Shown here piece after piece: positions 26,614 to 35,331 of a DNA stretch of 64,000 bases. Origin of the DNA: Kitasatospora xanthocidica (lineage in GTDB: Bacteria > Actinomycetota > Actinomycetes > Streptomycetales > Streptomycetaceae); NCBI RefSeq assembly GCF_014656195.1, contig NZ_BNBY01000006.1, positions 127,264 to 191,263 of the forward strand, given 5' to 3'. Positions within the stretch are counted from its first letter, which is position 1. Every line of letters starts with the position of its first letter. A program made the position numbers and the translations under genes. Below the pieces are notes generated by a model. The model was not told where the DNA came from. It saw only the letters and a list, made by a program, of their open reading frames with translations, and ran no database searches.

Positions 26614-29004
26614 GTGGACCAGCTGACGGCGCACGATCCGAGGCGGATCGGGCCCTTCGAGGTGCTGGGGCGGCTCGGCGCGGGTGGGATGGGGCTGGTC
26701 TACCTGGCGCGGTCCGCGTCCGGGCGACGAGTGGCCATCAAGACCGTCCGGGGGGAGCTGGCCGAGGACGAGCTGTTCCGCGTCCGCTTCGCACGGGAGA
26801 TCGCGGCCGCCAAGACGGTCGGCGGCTTCTACACGGCGGCCGTGGTGGACGCCGACGCGGACGCCCGGGTGCCCTGGCTGGCCACCGCGTACATCCCGGC
26901 GCCCTCCCTGGAGGACCTGGTCGAGGACTGCGGCCCGCTGCCGGTGGAGGCCACCCGCTGGCTGGTCGCGGGCATCGCCGAGGCCCTGCAGTCGATCCAC
27001 GCGGCCGGGCTGATCCACCGGGACCTCAAGCCCTCCAACGTCCTGGTGGTCGAGGACGGCCCGAAGGTGATCGACTTCGGCATCGCGTCCGGGGTCTCCA
27101 GCACCCGGCTCACCATGACCAATGTCGCGGTCGGCACCCCGGCCTACATGTCCCCCGAGCAGGCCCGGGACAGCCGGACCGTCCGGGGCGCCAGCGACGT
27201 CTTCTCGCTCGGCTCGCTGATGGTCTTCTGCGCCACCGGGCACCCGCCGTACCGCGGGTCCAACCCGGTCGAGACGGTGTTCCAGCTGCTGCGCGAGGAG
27301 CCGGACCTGACCGGCATGCCGCCGGAGCTGATGGACCTGGTCCGGGCCTGCATGCAGCAGGCGCCCGAGCGGCGGCCCACCCCGGCGCAGATCCAGGCCG
27401 AGCTGGCCCCGCACCTGTTCTCCCGGGACGACGCGGGCGGAGAGGTCGGGGACTGGCTGCCGCCGAACGCGCTCGAACTGATCGAGCGCAAGCGCGGCCG
27501 CCGTCCGGCCGCGGCGCCGCCCCGCCCGCCCCAGGGCCCGGTCGAGCCGCCGCAGCCGCCCCCGCACGCGCCGCCGCACCCGCAGGTCCCGCCGCAGCCC
27601 CACGGGCCGGCCGACCCGCGCACCGATCCGGGCGGCCGGCACGCCCAGCCCCCGGCCGGGCCGGTGCACACCGCGCCGCGGCCCGCCCAGGGCTCCGACG
27701 CCGAGATCCCGACCGCGAAGATCGCCTCGCCGAACCGGCACCGGGCGCCGACCGGCGGCGGCGCCGTCGAGGTGCAGCTGTCCGGTGCCTCGGTGCGGAT
27801 AGGCCCGGGGCCGCGGGCCGAGCACGAGCAGCCCGGTCCGAACACCGCCCCGGCCGCGACCGGCTGGGTCCGCCGGGCGGCCCCCACCCCGCCGCCCCCG
27901 ACGGTCCCGGCCGCCCGCTGGCGCCCCTGGCGGTTCCGGATGTCCAACGACGTCTGGGGCACCCCGGTGGTCGCCGACGGCACGCTCTTCGTCTCCAGCT
28001 TCGAGGTGCACGCGCTGGACATCGGCTCCGGAGAGCGCCGCTACAAGACCCGGGACGTCGCCTGGGCGCTCGCGGTGGACGCCGGCCGGGTGCACGCCGC
28101 GGACGGCCCGCACCTGTACACCGTGGACGCCGCCGACGGTGCCGAGCGCTGGCGCACCTCGCTGGACGGCTGGGTCTACTCGCTCTCCGCCGCCGACGGC
28201 GTGCTCTGCTGCGGCATCAGGGGCGGCGGCGTCCAGCTCCGCTCGGCGGCCAACGGCGCCGAGCTGTGGCGCGCCGACGACGCCCAGCAGGACTACGAGA
28301 ACCCGCAGTCCGGCCCGGTCCTGGTGGCCGGTGCCGCGTACTACTACGGCGCCGGACGGCTGCGCTGCGTGGACCCGCGCGGCGCGGGCCTGCGCTGGTC
28401 CTTCCCGGTCGGCGAGGACGTGCCCTCGCACCCGGTCGAGCGCGGCGGCGTGCTGTACGTCACGGCCGGCACCCGGGTGTACGCGCTGGACGCGGCCAGC
28501 GGGGCGGAGCGCTGGCGCTTCGAGGCCCCGGTGGTGCTGTTCACCCCGCCCGCCCTGGACGCCGACGCGGTCTACGTGGCCGACTACCTGGGCACGGTCT
28601 ACGCGCTGGACGCGGCCACCGGGCTGGACCGCTGGCGCGGGGTCACCGGCAGCCGCCAGGGCGCCGAGCCGGTGGTGGTCGGGGACGGCATGGTGCTGGT
28701 CGGCAGCGGCGAGGTGCTGTACGCCTTCGAGGCGGCGACCGGGCGGGAGCGCTGGCGCTACACCGCGCGCGGCGAGATCGTCGGCTCCCCGGCGCTGGCC
28801 GACGGGCTGGTGCACCTGGGCAGCCGGGACCACTCGCTGCACACCCTGGACCTGGCGAGCGGTCAGCTGCGCTGGGAGCTCGGCACCAAGGGCGAGCTCA
28901 CCGGTTCGCCGGTGGCGGTGGGCGGGCGGGTCTTCGTGGGCTCCAAGGACCGCTGCGTGTACGCGCTGGACGCCTTCTACGGCACGGCGGTGCCGGCCCG
29001 CTGA
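26614..29004 (+). CDS. afsK: AfsK-type serine/threonine protein kinase with PQQ-repeat beta-propeller
   Basis: A 796-residue protein closely matching the layout of AfsK (about 799 residues), the kinase that phosphorylates AfsR and affects secondary metabolism and hyphal tip growth. The kinase domain (residues ~10-270) has the glycine loop GAGGMGLVY, K43, the catalytic HRDLKPSN (D137), DFG, and the activation loop TRLTMTNVAVGTPAYMSPEQ. A Pro-rich linker (~300-430) leads to a C-terminal PQQ-like propeller of repeated blades (YALDAASGAERW and similar). No membrane segment is present. GTG 26614 has GGGGAGG 10 bp upstream. afsR and afsS are not adjacent; galE is. Confidence 0.9.
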   Translation: MDQLTAHDPRRIGPFEVLGRLGAGGMGLVYLARSASGRRVAIKTVRGELAEDELFRVRFAREIAAAKTVGGFYTAAVVDADADARVPWLATAYIPAPSLEDLVEDCGPLPVEATRWLVAGIAEALQSIHAAGLIHRDLKPSNVLVVEDGPKVIDFGIASGVSSTRLTMTNVAVGTPAYMSPEQARDSRTVRGASDVFSLGSLMVFCATGHPPYRGSNPVETVFQLLREEPDLTGMPPELMDLVRACMQQAPERRPTPAQIQAELAPHLFSRDDAGGEVGDWLPPNALELIERKRGRRPAAAPPRPPQGPVEPPQPPPHAPPHPQVPPQPHGPADPRTDPGGRHAQPPAGPVHTAPRPAQGSDAEIPTAKIASPNRHRAPTGGGAVEVQLSGASVRIGPGPRAEHEQPGPNTAPAATGWVRRAAPTPPPPTVPAARWRPWRFRMSNDVWGTPVVADGTLFVSSFEVHALDIGSGERRYKTRDVAWALAVDAGRVHAADGPHLYTVDAADGAERWRTSLDGWVYSLSAADGVLCCGIRGGGVQLRSAANGAELWRADDAQQDYENPQSGPVLVAGAAYYYGAGRLRCVDPRGAGLRWSFPVGEDVPSHPVERGGVLYVTAGTRVYALDAASGAERWRFEAPVVLFTPPALDADAVYVADYLGTVYALDAATGLDRWRGVTGSRQGAEPVVVGDGMVLVGSGEVLYAFEAATGRERWRYTARGEIVGSPALADGLVHLGSRDHSLHTLDLASGQLRWELGTKGELTGSPVAVGGRVFVGSKDRCVYALDAFYGTAVPAR

Positions 29005-29030
29005 GCCGCCGCCGAGCCGACGTCGAGCAG

Positions 29031-29066
29031 CCGAGGGCGGCGGGGCACCGGCCCCGCCGCCCTCGG
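29031..29066. terminator. 16-bp perfect hairpin between afsK and galE
   Basis: CCGAGGGCGGCGGGGC (29031-29046) pairs perfectly with 29051-29066 around ACCG. It lies between convergent genes and is probably a bidirectional terminator. Confidence 0.8.
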
Positions 29067-29087
29067 CGCGTCGGTCCCGGGGGGCCG

Positions 29088-30074
29088 TCAGCCCTTGCGG
29101 GCCTCCGGGTGGCGGACGCACCAGCCGTCCCACGCGGAGGCGACCATCTCCTTCACGCCGTGGCGGGCCGTCCAGCCCAGCTCGCGGTGGATCAGGTCGG
29201 CGGAGGCCACCACCCGGGCCGGGTCGCCGGCGCGGCGCGGCGTCACCTCGGCGGTGGTGTCGTGGCCGGTGACCTCGCCGATCACCGCCAGCATCTCCCG
29301 GACGCTGACGCCCTCGCCGCGGCCGATGTTGAGCACCAGCGTGGTCTCCCCGGCCGGGTCGGCGGCCAGCCGCTTCGCGGCCGCCACGTGCGCCGAGGCG
29401 ATGTCGGAGACGTGGATGAAGTCGCGGACGCAGGTGCCGTCCGGCGTCGGGTAGTCGTCGCCGAAGACCCGCGGCGCCTGACCGGCGGTGAGCCGCTCGA
29501 AGACCATCGGGATCAGGTTGAACACCCCGGCGTCGGAGAGCTCGGGGGAGGCGGCGCCGGCCACGTTGAAGTAGCGCAGGGCCACGGTGGACATGCCGTG
29601 GGCCTTCCCGGCCGCGGCGACCAGCCACTCGCCGGCCAGCTTGGTCTCGCCGTACGGGCTCATCGGGTCGCACGGGGTGGTCTCGGTGACCAGGTCGACG
29701 TCCGGCATGCCGTAGACGGCGGCGGAGGAGGAGAACAGGAAGCGCTTGACCCCGCCCTCGGCGGCGGCCTCCAGCACGGTCTGCAGGCCGATCATGTTCT
29801 CGCGGTAGTACAGGAAGGGCTGCTCGACCGACTCGCCGACCTGCTTCTTGGCGGCGAAGTGCAGGACGCCCTCGACGCCGTGCTCGCGGATCGCCGCGTC
29901 CAGGACGGCGCGGTCCAGGGTGGAGCCCTCGACCAGCGGGACCCCGGCCGGGAGCCGGGACGCGTCCCCGGTGCTCAGGTCGTCCAGGACGACGACGCGC
30001 TCACCGGCGTCGAGCAGCCGGCGGACGACGTGTCCGCCGATGTACCCAGCACCGCCGGTGATCAACCAAGTCAT
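29088..30074 (-). CDS. galE: UDP-glucose 4-epimerase
   Basis: A 328-residue short-chain dehydrogenase-type epimerase interconverting UDP-glucose and UDP-galactose. The NAD-binding motif is ITGGAGYIGGHVVRRLL at the N-terminus, and FAAKKQVGESVEQPFLYY and the catalytic pair S...Y-x-x-x-K (SSSAAVYG ... YGETKLAG) are intact. Conserved GDDYPTPDGTCVRDFIHVSDIA confirms the subfamily. ATG 30074 is the obvious start. It stands alone here, without other galactose genes, and may supply UDP-galactose for glycans rather than galactose catabolism. Confidence 0.94.
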   Translation of the reverse strand: MTWLITGGAGYIGGHVVRRLLDAGERVVVLDDLSTGDASRLPAGVPLVEGSTLDRAVLDAAIREHGVEGVLHFAAKKQVGESVEQPFLYYRENMIGLQTVLEAAAEGGVKRFLFSSSAAVYGMPDVDLVTETTPCDPMSPYGETKLAGEWLVAAAGKAHGMSTVALRYFNVAGAASPELSDAGVFNLIPMVFERLTAGQAPRVFGDDYPTPDGTCVRDFIHVSDIASAHVAAAKRLAADPAGETTLVLNIGRGEGVSVREMLAVIGEVTGHDTTAEVTPRRAGDPARVVASADLIHRELGWTARHGVKEMVASAWDGWCVRHPEARKG

Positions 30075-30263
30075 GCCGCGAATCCTAGGGCTCGTCCTCG
30101 GACCCCCGCCTGCGGGCCGACACCGGGACCCGGGGTGTTCCGCTTCCGTGGGCCTTTCGGGCGAGTCAGGCCAGCGAACCGGACAAAACGGTGAAATGCT
30201 GACAAAGATTTCCGTGCTCTCATGCCCGCGCCCTCGGCGTGGTGACGAATCGGAGGCAGCCAG

Positions 30264-31439
30264 GTGAGCCGTAAGAAGGAACACACCCGCCCGGTGCCGG
30301 CCGGGCCCCGGCCGACCGGGCCGAAGGCGGCCCAGGTGCGGCTGCCCGCGGCGGGTGCGGTCGCCGTGGCCGCCGCGCTGGCCCTGACCGGGTGCAGCAG
30401 CGGCGGCTCGTCCTCCTCGGCGTCCTCCCCGGCCCCGACCGCGTCCTCCTCCGGCTCGCCCTCCGGCTCCGGCATCAAGCCGGCCTCCTCGGCCCCCGCG
30501 CAGAGCGGGAACCAGCTGCAGGACGCCTACCAGAAGGTGATCGCCGACGTGCTGCCCTCGGTGGTGCAGATCACCACCGGCGACAGCCTGGGCTCCGGGA
30601 TCGTCTACGACGACAAGGGCGACATCGTCACCAACGCCCACGTCGTCGGCACCGCGACCACCTTCACCGTGACCCTCGCCAACAGCACCACCTCGCTGGC
30701 CGCGAGCCTGGTCGCCAGCTACCCCGACTCCGACCTCGCGGTGATCCGGCTGAGCAGCCCGCCGAGCGGCCTCAAGCCCGCGGTCTTCGGCGACTCCGGC
30801 AAGGTCGAGCTCGGCCAGATCACCCTCGCCATGGGCAGCCCGCTCGGGCTCTCCAGCAGCGTCACCCAGGGCATCGTCTCGGCCACCGGGCGGACGGTCT
30901 CCGAGCCCCGGGGCGGCGGCTCTCCGGGCGCCACCATCGGCAACATGGTGCAGACCTCGGCCGCGATCAACCCGGGCAACAGCGGCGGCGCGCTGGTCAA
31001 CCTGAACAGCCAGGTGATCGGCATCAACACGCTCGCCGCCACCGAGCCCGAGGCCAACGGCGCGGCCGCCCCCGGCATCGGCTTCGCCATCCCGGCGTCC
31101 ACCATCACCAGCATCGCCGACCAGCTGATCAAACAGGGCAAGGTCACCAACTCGGGCCGGGCCGCGCTCGGCATCACCGCCCGGACCGGCTTCAACCAGC
31201 AGTTCCAGCCGGCCGGCGCGGTGATCGTGGCGGTCAGCCCGGGCGGCGCGGCCGCCTCGGCGGGGCTGCAGGCCGGGGACGTCATCACCAGGATCGGCGA
31301 CACCCAGGTCGACTCGCTGAACGCGCTCACCACCACGCTCGCCGCGCTCACCCCGGGCAGCAAGGTCACCGTGACCTACACCCGGGACGGCGCCTCCAAG
31401 ACCGCCGACGTCACGCTCGGCACGCTGGAAACCCCGTAA
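30264..31439 (+). CDS. HtrA/DegP-like serine protease lipoprotein (S1C) with PDZ domain
   Basis: A 391-residue exported protease. A basic N-terminus and hydrophobic stretch end in the lipobox LTGC (~46), then a Ser-rich linker. The trypsin-like domain carries the triad H126 (TNAHVVG), D157 (SDLAVIRL) and S240 (NPGNSGGALVN). A single C-terminal PDZ domain (residues ~305-390) includes SAGLQAGDVITRIGD. GTG 30264 has a good Shine-Dalgarno (GGAGG). It would act in envelope protein quality control. Being a lipoprotein instead of a membrane-anchored HtrA is the main variation. It converges on the histidine kinase gene. Confidence 0.93.
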   Translation: MSRKKEHTRPVPAGPRPTGPKAAQVRLPAAGAVAVAAALALTGCSSGGSSSSASSPAPTASSSGSPSGSGIKPASSAPAQSGNQLQDAYQKVIADVLPSVVQITTGDSLGSGIVYDDKGDIVTNAHVVGTATTFTVTLANSTTSLAASLVASYPDSDLAVIRLSSPPSGLKPAVFGDSGKVELGQITLAMGSPLGLSSSVTQGIVSATGRTVSEPRGGGSPGATIGNMVQTSAAINPGNSGGALVNLNSQVIGINTLAATEPEANGAAAPGIGFAIPASTITSIADQLIKQGKVTNSGRAALGITARTGFNQQFQPAGAVIVAVSPGGAAASAGLQAGDVITRIGDTQVDSLNALTTTLAALTPGSKVTVTYTRDGASKTADVTLGTLETP

Positions 31440-31505
31440 CCCCGGTACGGCGCCGCCGGGCCGCACGCCGCGCAAGGGTTCCGCGGACCGGCCGCCGTAC
31501 CGGAC

Positions 31506-31549
31506 CGGAGCCGGGCCCCCGTCACTGCCTCGACGGGGGCCCGGCTCCG
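31506..31549. terminator. 18-bp perfect hairpin between protease and kinase genes
   Basis: CGGAGCCGGGCCCCCGTC (31506-31523) pairs perfectly with 31532-31549 around an 8-nt loop. It lies between convergent genes, so it is a likely bidirectional terminator. Confidence 0.8.
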
Positions 31550-31566
31550 TTGCGACGCCCCGCGGG

Positions 31567-32790
31567 TCAGCGGCGGGCCGTGCGGGTGCGCCAGGGCAGC
31601 TCGATCGTGACGGTGGTCGGGCCGCCCTCCGGGCTCTCCACCAGGAAGACCCCGTCCACCGCGCGGATCCGCTCGGCCAGCCCGGCCAGGCCGCTGCCCG
31701 GGTAGGGGGCCGCGCCGCCCTTGCCGTCGTCCTGGACCAGCACCATCAGCTGGTCGTCGGAGCGCCAGACGTCGACGGACGCGGTCCGGGCGCCGGCGTG
31801 CTTGGAGACGTTGGTCAGCAGCTCGCTGACGGTGAAGTAGGCGATGCCCTCGACCGCCGAGTCCGGACGCTCGGGCTCGCCGTCCCGGCCGGCCAGGTCC
31901 ACGTTCACCTTGACCCCGCCGGGGACGGTGCAGCGGGCCGCGACCGAGGACAGCGCGGCGTCCAGGCCGCGGTCGGTGAGCACCGCCGGGTGGATGCCCC
32001 GGGCCAGGTCGCGCAGCTCCTGCAGGGCCAGCTTCACCTCGCCGTGCGCGTTGTCGACCATCTTCGCGGCGACCGCCACGTCGTCCTCGCTCTCGACCTC
32101 GCGCAGCCGCTCCTTGGCCATGCCGAGGTCCATCGCCAGCGCCACCAGCCGGGCCTGGGCGCCGTCGTGCAGGTCGCGCTCGATCCGGCGCAGGTCGGCG
32201 GCGGCGGTGTCGACGACCGTGCCGCGGTCCTCCTCCAGCTCGCGCACCCGCTCGGCCAGGGCCCCGGGGAAGAGCAGCGACTCGATCAGGATCCGGTCGA
32301 CCGCGGCCAGACCGCGGATCACCCAGGGCAGCACCGGCCACAGCACCACGATCGAGACCAGGGTCAGGGTGAAGCTGATGATGCCCCAGGGCAGCATCAG
32401 CACGTTGTAGAGCGCCGTGCGCCAGTTCAGCAGGTCGGTCAGGTGGGCGATGGTGAAGCCGACCGCCCCCGGGCGGCGCGGGCGCACCGGCTCCGGCTCG
32501 TCGATCGCGGAGCCGTACGCCGACCGGGCCCGGCGGCGGCCCAGCGCACCCAGGACCCGCTGGGTGGACAGCCCGGCGGCCAGCATCGGCAGGCCGACCA
32601 CGGTGACGGCCAGGCCCAGGCCGACCGAGAGCGTGACCACCGCCAGGACGAAGCCGGCGATGCCCAGTGGCAGGTTCAGCAGCAGCTGCCCGGCCTGGCG
32701 CCACATCCGGGCGCCGTACAGCGGCGGGCGCTCCATCCGGGCGTCCTGCTCCTTGATGGCGTCCACGGCGCGGCGGTGCAGCGGCTTCAT
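31567..32790 (-). CDS. sensor histidine kinase (NarL-type, HisKA_3/HATPase)
   Basis: A 407-residue membrane histidine kinase. Four hydrophobic segments occupy roughly residues 35-60, 60-80, 115-150 and 150-175, the 'putative sensor' domain common in actinobacteria. The phosphoacceptor region RRIERDLHDGAQARLVALAMDLGMA holds the conserved His, and the ATPase domain follows with N-box SELLTNVSKHAGA and G-box DDGKGGAAPYPGSGLAGL. No response regulator gene is adjacent: the neighbours are a convergent protease and the divergent nuo operon. The partner must be elsewhere or was lost. Confidence 0.92.
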   Translation of the reverse strand: MKPLHRRAVDAIKEQDARMERPPLYGARMWRQAGQLLLNLPLGIAGFVLAVVTLSVGLGLAVTVVGLPMLAAGLSTQRVLGALGRRRARSAYGSAIDEPEPVRPRRPGAVGFTIAHLTDLLNWRTALYNVLMLPWGIISFTLTLVSIVVLWPVLPWVIRGLAAVDRILIESLLFPGALAERVRELEEDRGTVVDTAAADLRRIERDLHDGAQARLVALAMDLGMAKERLREVESEDDVAVAAKMVDNAHGEVKLALQELRDLARGIHPAVLTDRGLDAALSSVAARCTVPGGVKVNVDLAGRDGEPERPDSAVEGIAYFTVSELLTNVSKHAGARTASVDVWRSDDQLMVLVQDDGKGGAAPYPGSGLAGLAERIRAVDGVFLVESPEGGPTTVTIELPWRTRTARR

Positions 32791-33116
32791 CCGGATCTAC
32801 CGTCCCTCTTGATCGTGTGACTGGACCAAGCTTCCCGAACCGGGGGCGGTGGATGCCATGGGGGTGATACATCTTCCCGGCCGGGGGTTATCCCCACCCC
32901 GGTCCGGGCCGCCGGGTGCTCACCGGGGTGTCCACGGGTCGTCTTGTGGAGTGGGCAGGGTTCGGGTGGCGCCGAGCCGTCCCCTTAGACTCACGCATTG
33001 GCCATGGTTGTGATCGTGATCGTGATCGCGATTGTGACCGTGGTTGTGACCGTGCGAGGAAACGTCGTAGAACTGCCTTGAGGGGCGGATCCACGGCCGA
33101 GGTGGAGGCGGAAGGC
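32791..33116. other. intergenic region upstream of nuoA
   Basis: A 326-bp divergent region between the histidine kinase and nuoA. It must hold both promoters. It contains a stretch of TGATCG/TGACCG hexamer repeats (33010-33055) that forms a small hydrophobic ORF (33004-33081). GC-rich DNA before it shows no other recognisable element. Confidence 0.5.
33004..33081 (+). CDS. possible 25-residue hydrophobic peptide made from hexamer repeats
   Basis: ATG 33004 to TGA 33081 encodes [20 protein letters not shown] and five more residues (VVELP). It is nearly all Val/Ile for 17 residues, enough to span a membrane, then RGN and a short tail. The coding DNA consists of degenerate hexamer repeats (GTGATC, GTGACC). 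It ends 35 bp before the nuoA start. There is no strong Shine-Dalgarno (ACTCACGCATTGGCC precedes it). It may be a real small membrane protein, a leader peptide, or just a repeat that happens to be open. Confidence 0.3.
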   Translation: MVVIVIVIAIVTVVVTVRGNVVELP

Positions 33117-33533
33117 ATGGAGGGGCAGCACACGGCTGCCGTCGCGGCCGACCCGGCGGCCGGCGGCGGCTACTTCGACGCGTACGCCGCGATGGGCCTG
33201 CTGGCCGTCGTCGGGGTGCTCTTCGTGACCGTGGCGTTCACCGCCAACCGGCTGCTGCGGCCGGTGGTCCACTCGCCCGAGAAGCTCCTCGCCTACGAGT
33301 GCGGCGTGGACCCGGTGGGCGAGGACTGGGCGCACACCCAGATCCGCTACTACGTGTACGCGTTCCTGTACGTGATCTTCGCGGTCGACGCGATCTACCT
33401 GTTCCCGTGGGCGACCGTCTTCGCCACCGCCGGGTACGGCGCCGGAACGCTGATCGAGATGTTCCTCTTCATCGGCTTCCTCGCGGTCGGGCTGCTCTAC
33501 GCCTGGAAGAAGGGCGTTCTGGAATGGACGTGA
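33117..33533 (+). CDS. nuoA: NADH-quinone oxidoreductase subunit A (second nuo operon)
   Basis: A 138-residue membrane subunit of complex I. Three membrane segments (residues ~25-45, ~80-100, ~108-130) and the conserved loop [36 protein letters not shown] with the Cys found in the quinone-site loop are present. ATG 33117 was chosen, with a purine-rich Shine-Dalgarno (GGAGGCGGAAGG) upstream; an in-frame GTG at 32916 would add an Arg/Asp-rich non-family tail. It opens a ten-gene operon. Its stop lies inside the start region of nuoB (10-bp overlap). Confidence 0.94.
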   Translation: MEGQHTAAVAADPAAGGGYFDAYAAMGLLAVVGVLFVTVAFTANRLLRPVVHSPEKLLAYECGVDPVGEDWAHTQIRYYVYAFLYVIFAVDAIYLFPWATVFATAGYGAGTLIEMFLFIGFLAVGLLYAWKKGVLEWT

Positions 33534-34183
33534 CGCACTCCCACTCGCACGGCGCGCAGGGCGGCCCGGTCCCGCTCGGCCTGCCGGACCCCGCGCGCCC
33601 CGGCGCCGTCGAGCGCCGCGGCCTCGGCCCGCTGGCCCGGCTCGCGCCGGACCCGGTCAAGGTGGTGCTCAACTGGGGGCGTCGCTACAGCCTCTGGTGC
33701 TTCAACTTCGGCCTGGCCTGCTGCGCGATCGAGTTCATCGCCGCGTCCATGGCCAAGCACGACTTCATCCGGATGGGCGTCATCCCGTTCGCGCCCGGCC
33801 CCCGTCAGGCGGACCTGATGATCGTTTCGGGGACCGTCACCGACAAGATGGCGCCCGCCGTCAAGCGCCTCTACGAGCAGATGCCCGAGCCGAAGTACGT
33901 CATCTCCTTCGGCGCCTGCTCCAACTCCGGCGGCCCCTACTGGGACTCGTACTCGGTCACCAAGGGCGTGGACCAGATCATCCCGGTCGACGTCTACGTG
34001 CCCGGCTGCCCGCCCCGGCCCGAGGCACTGCTCCAGGGCATCCTCAAGCTGCAGGAGAAGATCGCCGAGGAGTCCCTGCCCGCGCGCTACGCCGCGCCCG
34101 CGGCGGCGCTGCGCCGTCCGCTGGTGGCGGGGCCCCAGGGGGGACCCGCGGCCGGTTCTTCGCACGAGGGAGGGGTCTCATGA
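33524..34183 (+). CDS. nuoB: NADH-quinone oxidoreductase subunit B (second nuo operon)
   Basis: A 219-residue Fe-S subunit carrying cluster N2. All four ligands are present: the adjacent cysteines in FGLACCAIE, one in FGACSNSGG and one in PGCPPRPE. The N-terminus has a His-rich addition ([11 protein letters not shown], residues 4-14), absent from typical NuoB. ATG 33524 overlaps the nuoA stop by 10 bp, and its own stop overlaps nuoC. With intact N2 ligands the protein looks functional even though the operon lacks nuoD. Confidence 0.94.
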   Translation: MDVTHSHSHGAQGGPVPLGLPDPARPGAVERRGLGPLARLAPDPVKVVLNWGRRYSLWCFNFGLACCAIEFIAASMAKHDFIRMGVIPFAPGPRQADLMIVSGTVTDKMAPAVKRLYEQMPEPKYVISFGACSNSGGPYWDSYSVTKGVDQIIPVDVYVPGCPPRPEALLQGILKLQEKIAEESLPARYAAPAAALRRPLVAGPQGGPAAGSSHEGGVS

Positions 34184-34201
34184 GCGAGCGCAGCGAGCGA
34201 A
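34176..34201 (+). repeat. 26-bp repeat at the nuoB/nuoC junction, copy 1
   Basis: TCTCATGAGCGAGCG followed by CAGCGAGCGAA spans the ATGA overlap and encodes MSERSER at the NuoC start. The same 26 bp, with one difference, lies at 36280-36305 at the nuoH/smORF junction. Confidence 0.85.
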
Positions 34202-35331
34202 CTGCCGAGAGGCTCACGGCCGAGCAGTGCGCGGCGTCGGTCGGGGAGTGGGCGACCGGCGCCGAGGCGTACGGGCTGATCACCGTCGACGTCCCGGCCG
34301 AGAACTGGACCGAGGCGCTCACCAACGCCCGGGACGTCCTGGGCCTGGGCTTCTTCGACTGGCTGAGCGCCGTCGACGAGCTCGCCGACGGCTTCTCCGT
34401 GGTCGCGCACCTGGCCGCCGTCGAGGCGCCGGGCGTGCGGCACCTCGCGCTGCGCACCCGGGTGCCGCGCGACGGGGCGGCACTGCCGACCGCCGTCGCC
34501 GTCTACGCCGGTGCCGGCTGGCACGAGCGCGAGACCCACGAGATGTTCGGCATCGACTTCCCCGGGCACCCCCACCTGGTCACCCTGCTGCTGCCGGACG
34601 GCTTCGAGGGGTACCCGCTGCGCAAGGAGTTCGTGCTCGCGGCCCGGGTCGCCAAGGACTGGCCGGGCGCCAAGGAGCCGGGCGAGTCGGACCACGGTGG
34701 CGGGCCGGCCCGGCGCAAGATGCAGCCGGCCGGCGTGCCGGACCCGAACGAGTGGGGGCCGCTCAAGGGCACCCTGCCGCCGGTCGCCGAGCGGCCCGCG
34801 CGCGGTGCGCGGGCGGCGGGCGCGGCGGCGCGCACGCCCCGGGCGGCGGCTGCCGCCGGTGCGGCTGCTGGTGCCGCTGGTGCCGGCGCTGCTGGTGCCG
34901 GTGCCGCCGAGGGCGCGCCGGTGCGGGCGGACCGGCCGCGGCGGACCCGCACGGTGGCGGAGGGGTCGGCCAGCCAGGCTGCTCCTGATACCGCTGCTGC
35001 GCCGGCTTCCGCTGCTGGGGACGCTGCTGCCGCCGCCCCCGCCGAGGAGACGCCCGCGGTGCGGGCGGACCGGCCTCGGCGGACCCGGTCGGTCTCCGCC
35101 GGCTCGGTCAGCCAGACCGGCGACGAGCCGGCGCCGGTGCGTCCGGCTCCCGCGCGGCCCTCGTCCGCCGACGCGCCCTGGCACAACCCGGTGCCGGCCC
35201 ACGACGAGGAGCCGTCGGGCCGCGCGCCCGCGGCGCCCAAGGGCGACGAGCCCGCGGCGGGGCCGGGCGGGCCGGAGCAGAAGGACGAGACGGCGGCCGA
35301 TCCGGCCGACCGGGACGGAGACGGCACGTGA
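34180..35331 (+). CDS. nuoC: NuoC-like subunit with long repeat-bearing C-terminal extension (second nuo operon)
   Basis: A 383-residue protein. The first ~205 residues are a complex I 30-kDa (NuoC) domain, with the signature [22 protein letters not shown] and the end YPLRKEFV. The remaining ~178 residues are an Ala/Pro-rich extension not found in ordinary NuoC; it contains two copies of [10 protein letters not shown] (from residues 248 and 294). In DNA this part is rich in the Ala codon GCT, which is rare in the neighbours. The N-terminal MSERSER is encoded by a repeat also seen after nuoH. Starts and stops overlap with nuoB (ATGA) and nuoH (GTGA). Confidence 0.85.
   Translation: MSERSERTAERLTAEQCAASVGEWATGAEAYGLITVDVPAENWTEALTNARDVLGLGFFDWLSAVDELADGFSVVAHLAAVEAPGVRHLALRTRVPRDGAALPTAVAVYAGAGWHERETHEMFGIDFPGHPHLVTLLLPDGFEGYPLRKEFVLAARVAKDWPGAKEPGESDHGGGPARRKMQPAGVPDPNEWGPLKGTLPPVAERPARGARAAGAAARTPRAAAAAGAAAGAAGAGAAGAGAAEGAPVRADRPRRTRTVAEGSASQAAPDTAAAPASAAGDAAAAAPAEETPAVRADRPRRTRSVSAGSVSQTGDEPAPVRPAPARPSSADAPWHNPVPAHDEEPSGRAPAAPKGDEPAAGPGGPEQKDETAADPADRDGDGT

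Noticed and set aside
26467..29673. Minus-strand open frame of 1068 codons opposite afsK
   Set aside because: Shadow of afsK; its end reads into the galE region out of the true frame, and it has no recognisable domain.
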